From Rhizopus arrhizus (taxonomy: Eukaryota > Mucoromycota > Mucoromycetes > Mucorales > Rhizopodaceae): DNA of 64,000 bases. The translations under genes were made by a program, and so were the position numbers. The notes under the pieces are model-generated. The model saw only the letters and a program-made list of their open reading frames with translations. It was not told the DNA's origin and searched no databases. The stretch is from the NCBI GenBank assembly GCA_024220505.1, contig JAKZZE010000041.1, positions 62,001-126,000 on the forward strand, written 5' to 3'. Positions 47,531 to 59,200 of the stretch are shown here, piece by piece; positions within the stretch are counted from its first letter, which is position 1; every line of letters begins with the position of its first letter.

Positions 47531-48706
47531 AACTTGTGTTTCACAGAAACCTGGGTTACAATAAAAACCCGTGCCAACTCGCAGCAGATTGCATTTACCA
47601 TGTTCTCTGGCATGTTAGCAATCTAATTTAATACCATTCCATTTTTTTTTTTATTAAACATCACTTTTGAAGCAAAACGCTCTAGGTTGGACTTTTTTTT
47701 TTTTTTTTTTTTGTAAACAGTGATCTAAAGCATCAAAACCTTGAATGTCTTCTTCTTTGAAACCTTCTTGAAAGCACATACGCTAGTTTTTGTGTACGAA
47801 AACGACGGCTGTGTTCCACGGAAGAACGATTGATATAAAATAGATGGTGTTGTTAGTTCTAATTAAAAAGATGTTTCATGTTTCATATAATCCTATTTGA
47901 TTTAATATAAACAATTATTATCTTGTATAAAGCAACATGAATGATTCAGAACGCGTCCCCCAGAGCGAAAGCTTTATCAAAACATCAAGACCAGATACGG
48001 TCATTTCAAGTATCGATTACGTAAAAATGAAGAATGTGTCAGGTTATACTACAGCTTACGTCAACAGAAAGCTCCGAGTTCACTACAAAACATGTGTCTG
48101 TGGATAATATTTATTGCGAATTTGAAGCAGATTTTCAAGCGTCATCGTAGAAGGCATGCTTTTATCTATGCTACTGTTTTGGAAGAGGCCCAGGGAGAGG
48201 AGATGAAACCAGAATGGATTACATTTGCTCATGAAGACCGCAAGCGATAAAGAGAGAAAAAGGGGGACATTGTGTTTGGATTAAAAAAAAAAACGGTGGG
48301 TGATTCAATCAATAGCTAGAAATCAAAAAAAAAACTAAAACATGTAGACAGACTTGAATCCTTCTAAAAGTCTGATCTATAATGATCAAGAACATTTAAA
48401 GTGATACTTGATCTGTCTATAAAAAACATAAAGTTTAAAACCTCACGCAGTTCTAAAGCAGATGTTTAAACTCATCACTACAACCTTTGTTCTTTAAAAG
48501 CAGTGAAACAAAGAATTCATTTTTTAGTGTGAGAATAAGACCTTGTTGAACCCCTTATCGAATACCACAAAGATCCTTTGAAAGAGAGGGCGGGGGCACT
48601 TCCAAAGTCCGAACCGGACCCTACTGCGATCTGATTGGCAGCTCGTCCCTTTCTTTCCCTTTCTTCATGTGAATCCATCCTCCTCTTTCTCCTTTGATCA
48701 ACCAAG
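47531..48706. other. Intergenic with a short coding-like trace
   Basis: A 56-codon + frame at about 47938-48108 (MNDSERVPQSESFIKTSRPD...) continues in another frame with KRHRRRHAFIYATVLEEAQG-like sequence to about 48250, probably a relic. The right end holds the eS30 promoter; the minus frame there is a shadow. Confidence 0.35.
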
Positions 48707-48994
48707 ATGGTAAGACAGACGATGGAAGTCATCCATCCACTGATCTCTTTTGTAGGGTAAAGTCCACGGTTCCCTTGCTCGTGCTGGTAAAGTCAAGTCT
48801 CAAACGCCCAAGGTAGCCAAACAAGAAAAGAAGAAGGCCAAGACGGGTCGTGCAAAGAAGAGAGAAGTTTACAAGTAAGGCATTGACAGCCTCGGATGGG
48901 TGTCTAACCCTTCTTTAGCCGTCGTTTTGTCAATGTCACAACTCAAGTCGGTGGCAAGCGACGAATGAATCCTGCTCCTACCGCTGGCCCTTAA
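48707..48994 (+). CDS. RPS30: 40S ribosomal protein eS30
   Basis: Small-subunit ribosomal protein. Exons 48707..48709 (the ATG alone), 48756..48874, 48919..48994 give 65 aa. The sequence reads [60 protein letters not shown], the full eS30 family protein. There is no N-terminal ubiquitin-like part, so it is the yeast-type free form, unlike the animal FUBI fusion. The first intron starts directly after the start codon (ATG|GTAAGA), so exon 1 codes for methionine only. Too short and too split to appear as one open frame. Confidence 0.95.
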
Positions 48995-49700
48995 TAAAAG
49001 ACCCTGTTAAATAAAGGACAGCGACTCCGTAGACACGGAAGAAATTGTAATTTTGAGACATGCTCTGCCACCTGCGCATTTGAATGAAACCGTTGGATGT
49101 TGTACACAAGAGACTCGTTTGATGACTCAAGAGGGTTGATTTTCCCAAGCGAGAGAAAGAGTGCGCGGTATTGTGAAAATAAAGTAAAATGTGACATGTG
49201 TTTCAGTTGATCATCATTTTCCTTGACTCATGTTTCATATTGTACCTTAAAGAAGATAAATATTTTAGCTCTGAATGAATGGGTTGTACGACACTAATCC
49301 CATGAACGGACCCATCCGAATTAAAAATGATTTGAAAATTGGGTGCAATCTACTTTAATAGTCAATCCTAAACCATCTCCTCTTAAAAGAAGGCCCGAAA
49401 CTGTTGTAAACACACCAACAAAACCTTTTTTTTTTTTTATAACCCAGAATAAAGTTCTGAAACCTTCAATTCACAAAACGGCATTGTTTGTATAAAAAGG
49501 GGGGGGGAAGAGAGGAGCCAAAAAAAAAAAAAAAATTGTTTTCTTTTTTGTATATAAATGTTATTACCCAATCCAATCCTTCAACATATATTTTCATATT
49601 TAAATTATCCAGAAAGATGGCAAGTGTCAAGGTAAGAAAAGAGTAAAAAGAAAAAGGACTAAGAAAGGGGGAATATAGAGTATGTCGACAGTGGTATTGG
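48995..49700. other. Intergenic and possible 5' exon of the next gene
   Basis: AT-rich. An ATG at 49617 followed by a strong donor (GTAAGA at 49632) may begin the F-box-like gene, but no join to the long frame keeps reading frame with a normal intron. One option uses GTAAAA at 49643 and a 36 nt intron, giving MASVKVRKEVCRQWYW. Confidence 0.4.
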
Positions 49701-50711
49701 ATGATTCATGACCCTTATCTTTATCAACACATTTGTTTTCAAGACCTTGAACTCAAAACACTCTTGGTATCCATGGAGAAGATCATTCGTATCGCACCCA
49801 GACCAAGATCGATTCGATTCGAAAACTGTTATTCTTCCTTCATCCAAGACACACTGATACCCGTCTCTTTCAGCCGATGCAACGCACCACCGCTCTATAC
49901 CCACATTCGCCATCTTCAGCAAGCCGAGCGAAGACAGCAATACCAAGCCTATGGATTTGACACAGTCCACCAGGCCTTTTCTGACCAATTTGCGAAACTG
50001 ATGCAACTCGGCCCTGTCCAGTCCTTGTCCATCACTGGCTGTGATCTCGATCTGGGACTGACCGAATTCTTTAGTACGCTGATCTGCAGTGGTCATGCCC
50101 TGGAACGATTTCGATATGAACACAATGGGGATAGAGGCATCGACTCTGGACAGATGCTTCAGACCCTCATCCTGGCCACTCCTCACATGCGTCACTTTCT
50201 CGGCCTTCACGCTGGCATGGACGATCGAGTGATAGCCACCGTCATCCGACGCTGGCCTCACCTGCAGTCCTTCACCCTGTCCCAAAACGAAGCTTGTCCG
50301 ATCTCGCCTCGGGCCCTGTGGTCCTTGCTGTCGGGCTGTCGAGAGCTCAAGACGGTCGAGCTCGTCGATCTCGCCTGTCTGATCAACCGTGAACTGGCGG
50401 TCGAACGAGAGCCGCTGAGATCGATTGAGCGGTTGCGAGTGACGAAATACGTGACGATGCCCCTGTCCCTGGCTGGCTTTGTGGACCTGCTGAGACTCTT
50501 TCCGAATCTGAATCGATTGGAATACGAAACGAATTTCAATACGTTTTATAATCAATTCGAAGGGGTCACGTTGGATCTGTTTGAGAAAGAAAGAAGATGT
50601 GTGGAAGATTATTTGATGCATCAAGGTTTGGATTATCAAGGCAAATGGTATCAGCCCATGACCCATCAACAATATCTCTTGGCTGGTTTATTAAGAAATC
50701 TTGAATCTTGA
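49701..50711 (+). CDS. F-box-type leucine-rich repeat protein lacking a visible F-box
   Basis: Open frame of 336 codons from the ATG at 49701; the same frame is open upstream to at least 49680 and reads VCRQWYWMIHDPYLYQHICF, the sequence that normally follows an F-box in mucoralean F-box/LRR proteins. Irregular leucine-rich repeats follow (MQLGPVQSLSITGCDLDL, RWPHLQSFTLSQNEACPI, LSGCRELKTVELVDLACL, LLRLFPNLNRLEYETNF). F-box proteins recruit substrates to SCF ubiquitin ligases; without the F-box itself this function is uncertain. The N-terminus is unresolved (see the 49617 exon). GC-rich for this window. The opposite strand is also open over the same span and is taken as a shadow. Confidence 0.65.
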   Translation: MIHDPYLYQHICFQDLELKTLLVSMEKIIRIAPRPRSIRFENCYSSFIQDTLIPVSFSRCNAPPLYTHIRHLQQAERRQQYQAYGFDTVHQAFSDQFAKLMQLGPVQSLSITGCDLDLGLTEFFSTLICSGHALERFRYEHNGDRGIDSGQMLQTLILATPHMRHFLGLHAGMDDRVIATVIRRWPHLQSFTLSQNEACPISPRALWSLLSGCRELKTVELVDLACLINRELAVEREPLRSIERLRVTKYVTMPLSLAGFVDLLRLFPNLNRLEYETNFNTFYNQFEGVTLDLFEKERRCVEDYLMHQGLDYQGKWYQPMTHQQYLLAGLLRNLES

Positions 50712-51647
50712 CATGATACCCCCTCCATTTAAAATTATGTAAGCTTAATCAAGAATAAAATCCTAAAAAGTTGAAAATCAACAGGTTGCACAAACATTCT
50801 TTGTTCACCTTTTGTTTATTTTCGGGAAACTCGTGAATTGAAAAAAAAAGAAGAATTTCTTTATAAAACAATTCTTTTTTTTTCTTCCTTTATTCTTTTT
50901 CTTCTTCTCTCCTTCTTTTCCCTCCCTTTTTTTTTATTCTTTTAAAAGTACTTGTTTTACAATATCACAGGATTAAAAAAAAAAGTACATTTTCATTGTT
51001 TTTTTTTTTTTTTTCACATGAAGATCAATGGGTTGTAAAAGAACGAATGATTTCTTGTAGACACAGTGAATCAGCATTTTAAAAATAATTTATTTTTCAA
51101 AATAAAATGGAAAAAAAAAGCGGCGAATGAAATGGTAATTGATCATTTCATTACAAAGGCTTTGAATAGAAAAAAACTCAATGATTTATTAATGCAAATT
51201 TGATTGGATAAATACAAGCCCGATACATGAAATGAAATGTTAATGTCATTTAAAAGAAAAAGGAAATCATCATGACGATAACTGTACAACTTTGTCAATA
51301 GAAGTTGATCTCGAACAACTTGAATAATCAAATGTTCTTTTTTTGGATTGGGCTTTGTTGTCACGTTTCTTGTTCACTTTTTTATAAAAATATTAAAAAA
51401 GTATTTTTTTTTTTTTTTTTTTCTTTTGAATTTTTTTTTTTTCTCTTCTTTTTCTCTTTTACTTTTTTTTTTAAAAAAACAAACGCATTTAATCATCATC
51501 TATTCCCCCCACACACACACACTCATATTTTTTTTTTATTTTATACTTTCTATAGACTTTTTTTTTTTTTTTTTTTCTTCATTTCACATAGACTTTCCTT
51601 TATAGACTTTATTATCTACCACCCATTCCATTCACTATATAAACATC
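50712..51647. other. AT-rich intergenic region
   Basis: Dominated by poly-T and T/C tracts (around 50870-51020 and 51395-51580). A + frame of 119 codons at 51305-51664 is poly-Phe from these tracts and is rejected. The right end is the promoter of the IQ/coiled-coil gene (pyrimidine-rich, as often before fungal starts). Confidence 0.5.
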
Positions 51648-53459
51648 ATGACAGACAATTTTAATTCAGAACCAATTATGCTTCATCACCAGATTTTCCA
51701 AGATAAAATTGAGGTAAAAAAAAACGTGGTAAAAGTAGTACATGAAAAATGAGCGGCCAACTAATTTGATTGGTTCACATCAAATTACAATAGAACAATC
51801 CTACTATGATTGAGGTCACTCAAAGATTAGCACCCGAATTATATGAATATGAGTTCCCACCGAGATCACGTATTATGGCTATTGAAGAAAACATACAAGA
51901 TGATGAAGATGAATTCTTTGATGAATCTTCTTTTACTACTATTTCAACAGATCATCGTTATGATGAGGATGAAGAAGGACAAGAAGAATTAGAAGATTTA
52001 TTATCTTTTATTAATGAATCATTCATCACTCGACAAGAAGAATTCGTTTCTGATCATCAACTCTCTCCACTTCAATTACCTTGTCAATATATCAGTAGAA
52101 ATGATAGAGAAGAATCTTATGATTCAACTGGTACAATCAAACAACCCTTGGGTCCTTCTTCTTTTCTATCTGCCAAACACAGACAACTCTTTTTGGAACG
52201 TGTACCTGAAGAAGACAGGATCAATTGGGATGAAAAATCATTCATGTTTCCTGATGATGATTATCAGCAAGAAGATTGGCATGAACAACGTAAGATACTC
52301 CTTATTTATTCTCTTACTCATTCTCTTTGTAGTCTATCAAAGTGTTCATCCCTATCAGTGTTCAGAGGATGAAGAAGATGATCAAAGTAACTTTTCAACT
52401 CATTCTAAAGTGATTCTCATGAAAATCAGTAAATTCAATCCACCTGTCATCATTCACTCATCTCGTATCAGTTACACTGACGAAGGCTATGATGATAACA
52501 TTCTCGAAGACATTGACTGTAAAGAACGACCGATCGAATCCGCCTCGGTCTTCTTGCCTCTTTCTGACTCACTCGATCCAGACCATGTCCGTACCTTGGC
52601 TGCCACCAAGATCCAAGCCGCATGGCGTGGCTACCGTTACCGTCGTCAGCAAACCACCAAGGCCTCTCACCGCGTGCTGGCTGGTCTAGCTCACATTCAT
52701 CACACCCTCGCTCGCCATCAACGTCAGCAGACCCACACGCGTCTTCATCACCTCGAGCAGCGTCTGAACCAGGAAACAGCCATGCGTGTCGCGTTTGAAA
52801 AAGCGATGGAGGACATGACGATCTTGATGGATCATCAACACAAGGTACTTCATGAACGTCTCGAACAAGAAGTCGGCTTGCGTCAAACCTATGAGCAAAA
52901 GATGGAAGAAGCCCTTCATCACATTCAACCCCTCGAATCTCGATTACGCCATGAGGCCAAGGCAAGAGCAGACATGGAATCCATGATGTCCCGTGTCCTC
53001 GATCAACTGCATGAACTCAAAACGACGGCCAAACAAGAAATGGAGGCCAGAAAGACGATCGAGAAGAAGCTGGAGGAGGCCACGGCAGAAATCGCTGCAT
53101 TAAAGAAATCACACGTTGTCGCTCCCTCTGTCCGTGCTTCGTCCGGTGCTGTCAGTCGTGTCCCGTCTAGTGCTGCCAGTCGTGCTCCATCCAGTGTTGC
53201 TAATCGTGCTCCATCCAGCGCTGCCAGTCGTGCCCCGTCTAGTGCTGCCAGTCGTGCCCCATCCAGTGCTGCCAGTCGTGCCTCGGCTGTCCGTACACCC
53301 GCCGTTCGCTCGGTCAAATCGACCGTGACCCATCTGTCATCGAAAACACCTCGGTCCACAACACCATCCAACATCATCCGTAGAACAATGACTCCATCTC
53401 AAAAAGTATCTTCGACCAGCCGTGCTGCGGAGACCATTAAAGTGACAAGAAAACTCTAA
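51648..53459 (+). CDS. IQ-motif coiled-coil protein
   Basis: Exons 51648..51713, 51794..52289, 52333..53459 give 562 aa. An acidic N-terminal region (DDEDEFFDESSFTTISTDHR) leads to an IQ motif near residue 280 (ATKIQAAWRGYRYRRQQTTK), the classical calmodulin/light-chain binding site (IQxxWRGYxxR). A long coiled coil follows (LHHLEQRLNQETAMRVAFEK to IEKKLEEATAEIAALKK). The C-terminus is basic and Ser/Ala/Arg-rich, with six copies of an 8-residue repeat (SRAPSSAA). This suggests a cytoskeleton- or septum-associated protein whose tail may bind an acidic partner or microtubules. I do not recognise an orthologue by name. Confidence 0.78.
53130..53285 (+). repeat. 24-bp coding tandem repeat (SRAPSSAA)n
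   Basis: Six consecutive copies of a 24-bp unit of the form ccgtctagtgctgccagtcg, with few substitutions, inside the IQ/coiled-coil gene. Copies encode SRAPSSAA or near variants (SRVPSSAA, NRAPSSAA). The high nucleotide identity points to recent expansion. Confidence 0.85.
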
Positions 53460-53720
53460 TTTTTTTTTTTTATTAATGTTGTGTATATGTGTAGTATTAA
53501 TTTAATAATTTTTTTTTTTGTATGTGAAATGTGTGCACAGGCTTGAACATTTTTCTCAACACTTTTATAGACTTTTTATTAATAAAATAATTCCTCCCCT
53601 CCTCCTCCTCCTCTCCTTTTCTCTCTCCTTTCCTTTTTCTCCCTTTTATGATTTGTTTTTTGTTAATTCACTTAATAGAATAGTTCCTTTATGATTTATT
53701 TTTAGTCGTCTTTTTTTTTT

Positions 53721-54028
53721 TTAAAAAGAAATGTTACACTTACCAACCACAAATAATAAAATAACAATTGAACTTAATAATATCCGAATATTCCAAATAA
53801 AGTTGGTTGTCATTGTTTGATTTATCGTTTGATTGATTTGTTCATCTAATTTAAATTGAGTTTCATATATAAATGAATATGAGTTTTACCTTCTTCTTTT
53901 AGTATCGTATTCTTTACATCGTCCATCATTTGAAATATAACTCGATCTGTTTCAACAATCGATTGTTTTGGTACTCTACTTCCATAATATGGTATCACAG
54001 TCGATGTCGTTGAATTATTTTCACTCAT
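53721..54028 (-). CDS. Small tail-anchored membrane protein (87 aa)
   Basis: Exons 54028..53890 and 53845..53721 give 87 aa, starting MSENNSTTSTVIPYYGSRVP. The middle (QSIVETDRVIFQMMDDVKNT) is amphipathic helical. The C-terminus is a single hydrophobic segment (IRILLSSIVILLFVVGK) with three or four residues after it, the layout of a tail-anchored or very short type II membrane protein. A GTAAGTG lies inside the last codons, so a further 3' exon is possible. Family not recognised; v-SNARE-like organisation is superficial (no clear SNARE motif). Confidence 0.5.
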
Positions 54029-54417
54029 TAAAAAATAATGTAAAAAAAATGATAAAATGATTGTAAATAAAACTATTTCATTCTTCTCATCTAAAACGGT
54101 AACACAGTCTTTCATGTTACATCCATCCATACCGCCACGTTGTCAACCACTCCGATTCATCTCGTTCCAATCTCCGTTGCATCACAACACAGTACAAAGC
54201 GAATTGAAATCAAGTGGGCTTGATTGATATTCATGCAACCCTCTCCCCCCCCCTTTTTTTTTAATTCATGTATTCTTGCATCAACAAAAGTGAGGTGCAA
54301 TGAAAAAAAAAAATAAAGCAGTGAATTAAAATGGGTTGCATAACATACCTTATCATCCCTCCTCTCCTTGACATCTACTAAAAGGAGACCCAAAAAAAAA
54401 AATTGTTTTTCTTTCTT
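54029..54417. other. Divergent promoter region
   Basis: About 390 bp between the divergent tail-anchored and transporter genes, with a C-run next to a T-run (54246-54262) and an A-run near 54301-54313. A minus-strand 90-codon frame here is not convincing. Confidence 0.45.
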
Positions 54418-56200
54418 ATGTCGTATCATCCAAAAGAAGGTGAGAAAGAAGGATTGGATTCACTAAAACTGATAAACATGCCAGATAAACCACCCTCCAC
54501 TTCAACCCACTCACTCTCTCTTTCTACTGAAAAGCCCAAAGAACAAACGACGTCCTGGGCTTGGCTAGGAACGGTGGTCTGTATGGTGTTGAACACTAGT
54601 TGTGCCATCATGTGGATGACAGCCTCAAGTACACCCACCGTCATGGCAGCCTGGATGGACATCTCACTCACCCAACTCAACTGGCTCTCCAATGGATCTG
54701 CCATCCTAAACACCCTTGTCTCCTTCATCACACCCTTGGCCTATGATAAGCTGGGTATCAAATCATCCGTAAGCATTTCCCCTCTCGATTCATCCCAATC
54801 ACTTACTTTCTTTAGCTCATTTTATGTGGCCTGCTGAACGCGTTGGGTTGTTGGGTTCGAACGTTGGCCATCCTCATGCCTATTGAAAAAAGATATGTGC
54901 TGTTTATGACAGGACAAATGATTGCAAGTCTAGGAGGACCTTTGGTTTACAAGTAAAACAAAAAAAAAAAAGAAAAAAAAAAAAGAGGCTAAGTTGCCTT
55001 CTGTAGTCTTGCTGCAAAGGTAAAAAGAAATCCCTATTCAGTGCCTGACGCTAAAGAAGGCCCCCCGTCTAGTTTGTTTCCATCTGGTTTGCACCCAAAG
55101 ATCGAGGACTGGCCAGTCTTTTGTTATGTAAATTCCCCCTTCTTTTCTGTTCACAGCATACACTCTGACTTTTTTTTATGCAGCCATTCAGGTCGGCATG
55201 GCCTTGGGACCCTTGCTCTTGCCTCTGATTTGTCCCACGCCCAGCCAGGTGCCTCGCATGGTAAGCAAGAAAATCAGTGAGCTCTCTAATGACTCTACTA
55301 GTTGTTCACCGTCTCTGGTCTCTCCACTCTCGCCGCCCTTCCTACCTTTCTCATCCCCCCTCAGCCTTCGATCCCACCCTGCCTCTCGGCCACCCTCGAA
55401 CGCGATTCCCTTTGGAATGGCATCCGATCGATTTCGAAACACGCTCAGTTCTGGTGGTTGACCCTCATGACCTCGGTCTCCATCGGCATGGTTCTCTCCG
55501 TCTCGGTCTTGATCATGGAGGCCATCGCGCCCTTTGGTTACAGCGATCAGCAGGCGGGCGTCTGTGCGGCCGCTGTGGTCCTCGCGGGTTGTCTAGGTGG
55601 AGGTAAGTGGTCGGTGCTTGATCGCCTTGCTGATCTCTCTTAGTCATGTCGGGTTATTGGCTGGGTAAAACGTCTCAGTACTTTATGCTCCTTCGATTGT
55701 TGACACCCATGATGGTGTTTAGTTATGTCATGTTCATCTTCAACTGTACGTTCTTTTCTCTCTTTTCTTTCTGACCTTTTTTTTTTTTTAGTCCTACCTA
55801 ATGCTTTTGCAACCGTACTTATCGCATGCATCATCAACGGTTTCTTTTCTTATGCTTTATTACCAATCTATATCGAATTGGCTGCTGAAAGTAAAAAAAA
55901 AAAAAAAGGTCATCTTCAAATTCGTCTCTCATCTTTATTTTTTTCCTAGTTACTTATCCTGTCTCAGAATCCATCAGTTCATGTCTTTTATGGAGCTTCA
56001 CAACAATAGCCATGCTCATCTTTTCTATCGTCATTGATGCTCTCAGAGCAGGTCCAGAGGCGTCACCTCCCAATAACATGAAATTATCCATTGTGGTCGT
56101 CGCTGTCATCGTAGGCGTAGGTAATTTACCTTGTTTGTGGTTAAAAGGAGAATTGAATCGTCTCAAAGAGGATCAACATAAAGAACAAGGCTCTTCTTAA
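54418..56200 (+). CDS. Major facilitator transporter, SLC49/FLVCR-like
   Basis: Proposed exons 54418..54768, 54816..54952, 55007..55019, 55073..55127, 55184..55260, 55302..55602, 55644..55745, 55792..55890, 55950..56200, giving 461 aa with twelve hydrophobic helices. Family landmarks: AWMDISLTQLNWLSNGSAIL (helix 2), CGLLNALGCWVRTLAILMPI (helix 3), GQMIASLGGPLVYNLAAKFV, SIWFAPKDRGLASLL (the W-F-P...R motif) and SIQVGMALGPLLLPLIC. This pattern is that of the FLVCR/DIRC2/MFSD7 group, known for heme, choline or related substrates in animals; the substrate in fungi is open. Exon 3 is 13 nt. All eight introns are GT-AG, 41-54 nt. The start could also be the ATG before PDKPPS at 54478. Confidence 0.83.
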
Positions 56201-56235
56201 TACTTTTATACACAATTTTATTTTTTTAATATATA

Positions 56236-59200
56236 TTACAACCATGGCATCCACGTACATTCCATTTGTGCCATCTTTTGAGGATTACTTGCTTGTGATA
56301 TCAACTGTATCACATTTTGATTCACAGGTCTTTCAGAGGGTGCATTCTATAGAAAAACGTCAGTGGATGCTTTAAAGTCTCTCCTCTTTTTAACTTGCCT
56401 TTTCAATGTCTGCTTTACATGCCAAAAATTGAGCTTTTGTCATCATCTGAAGTACATTGGCCTGAACTCGTTCGCGGAATTGTGTTTCGGTTGCGGGACA
56501 TTGATTGGCTATATGCCAAGTGATCAACTCATCCCTCACAAAAAGATATAAATACTGATCCAGCTCTAATTCTTCTGTCAGGGATCGTGCTGTGGCCATC
56601 AGACAGCTTGAAAAAAGTCCGTCGACACCAACAGCAGTCATATATTCTTGAATGTTTGGTGTAAATCTAAAAGGAACAGATTCCCCATTACCAAGTAGTG
56701 GGTTATTTTGACTCCAGCCTATACATCTTCTAAGTCAATAATCCTAACAAGTGACTTTTCATCAAGCTCTCACCTGGTAATAACTCTGTCATCCATATAT
56801 TGCCAGTCTTTCGTGAGATTGTAATCTTGTGAGGGGTACGATGCCCAATACTAAACAAATAAGACATAAAGGTAGCAGTTGCATATTGAGAAATGAACCG
56901 TTTACGGTGGAACCAATAGTCAGAATAAGAACGGAGAGTTCGAAGCATGTACTATGATGATATAAATAAATGAAACATGGTAACCTGCATAGTTCTTTAC
57001 CTTGCTTAAAATATTGGATGGTACCATCGTCTTTGCAATATCTTCGTTAATTTCCATTCTCAAATTAAGTAACTCTGCCTTTAGATGATTTCCCTAATTC
57101 ACCCATTAGCTTTTTTTTTTTTTTTTCTTTCTAGATATTCTTATAAAAGCCTCACACTTACTTCACTTGTCCTATCTACACTGCCTTTGAGTTTTTCAAT
57201 AAAGTAGACCAATGGGTCATCTTTATGCATATTCATATGATCACAGTGGTCTTCATAAATTTCATAAAGCGTGCTGTAAGAAGGGTCGTCACTGACCATA
57301 CGGACATTGGGGGCCAAAGGAACAATACTAGGCAAGTGGAACGTCAAGTTTCGTATACGACTTTCTCTCTTGTGCTCCAAGACACCGTTGAGCAATCGAA
57401 AGAGCTGCATCAACCTCTCTTCACGTCTGAACTGACGAGCGGCAGGATTCTGAATGACAAAGGGATGAAGACTACCGTCATGACCTCGAATCGTCACACG
57501 ACGGAAACAATTGCCGTAACTGCGAATCACTTCTACTTTAGGCAAGAAGCGGTCAATACGAAGGAAGCCATTCGCATTATCGGTCAACAGTAGATATTGG
57601 CCCGGGATCTCGACATCATCAAACTTTTGATGCTGAAACTCGACAAGATAGTGGCTTGAAGCCTCCAACTTTTGCTTACGAGGTCGGGCATCCAGCATGG
57701 CCTCGAATTTATCTCGCCACAGTCTCAGTTTAGCTACGTATTCTTCTAGATTGAGCTTGCTAGTAGCAAAGTCTCGCACAAAAGCTGTCTTCATATGTCC
57801 CGGGTAAAGGCTATCAGCAAAACGAGCAATGTTGCTGATAGTCGCTTGGGTTAATTCAAGTGTGTCATTTGGGTTCATTAGACGAGTCAATAATTGCTAT
57901 CCATAGTTATGAGTTCAAAGCATAAAGCTATCATGTTCACTCTTACCTGAGCCCCTTCATTGTATAATGCCACTACCAACCGATACATGTCTTCATCTGC
58001 CTGAGGCTTAAACTTCAATTGGATCTGGTCCACCATGGTTTCCATCGATAGGGCAAGTAAGGGGTAGCCTGTCTTTAACATGGCCATGATTTCATCAAAA
58101 GGATGAGTGGGTGTATTAGGGGTCATCATAGGAGGTTTGATCCAAGGGTTTGTCACCGTATTCTTTTCTATGGCCTTTGCGTTATCCTCTTTTCCTTCCA
58201 TGGAATCTTCTTCTGCCTTTATCTTCTTCACTTCATCTTCTTCCTTGATCTTTTCTGTCTCTTCTTTATCCACTTCCATTGGCTCAACACCGTTCTCCTT
58301 CTTGGTGCTTTCTTCTTTATTTCCTTCTGTACTCACACCTACCGGTTCTTCCTTCTTCACTGAGCCGTTAGCCGCAGCTGCCGTGGCTTCTGCTTGTTTG
58401 TTCACCACGGCCGCCATTTGTGCGCGCTTTGCTACTTCTTCTTTAGCAGTTCTTAATTGAAAATGTAAAGCCTGAAAGAGGGTATGAAAATTTACTTTTT
58501 TAATTTCTGTTGATTGAACTTACCTGTGGATACTGTTTAGCAATACGCATCAAGATTGCACGAGCATGTTTTCCTTCTTTTTGTTGTATTCCCATTAAGA
58601 GTTGAGGAATAAAAGTTATCCAATACCATACAGGTATTTCACCCTTATATACCTCAAATGCACTTGAGATGGTTCCATTTTGATCGTCCAAACTAAGCAG
58701 CCACAAGATACGCAAAAGGTATTTTCTTGACTTTGCATTTTTAAAAATACCAGCTGCTTGCAAATAACAGCTCACAGCATGTGTGGCCCAATTAAGCTCC
58801 TGTGGGTTCTCCTTAAACATCCGATCGTTGTATTCACCCCAAGCAGCCCAGGCACGACCGTAGGCTACCTCGATTTGAGCAGCGGTCACAAAAGCTTCAT
58901 TCGCTTCGTTCAAATAATTCAATTTGGCCAGGAACTGACCCTTCAAAACATAAAATTCGGCCTTTTGCTCCTTGTTAAAGTAGGATAAGTTGGTATTGTT
59001 AATCAGATCCAGACCGGCTGAGAGCTCAGCTGAGTGCTTGTAATGACACTTGGCTTGCTCACGCAATTTTAAAAAGGCTTCTTGTATTTCAATATTGGGT
59101 AAGGTGTAGATCTTGGCCAGCGAATTGCTGCAAACATTGTCTAGGTTGTGTTTACGTGCCACACGTGAGAAACGATTGATGATCCATGCAAACTCATGGT

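Noticed and set aside
49659..50672. 337-codon minus strand frame opposite the F-box-like LRR gene
   Set aside because: The + frame has recognisable leucine-rich repeats and a post-F-box signature; the minus frame has no domain and Gln/Arg/Ser-heavy shadow composition.
51305..51664. 119-codon + frame rich in phenylalanine
   Set aside because: Produced by poly-T tracts upstream of the IQ/coiled-coil gene.
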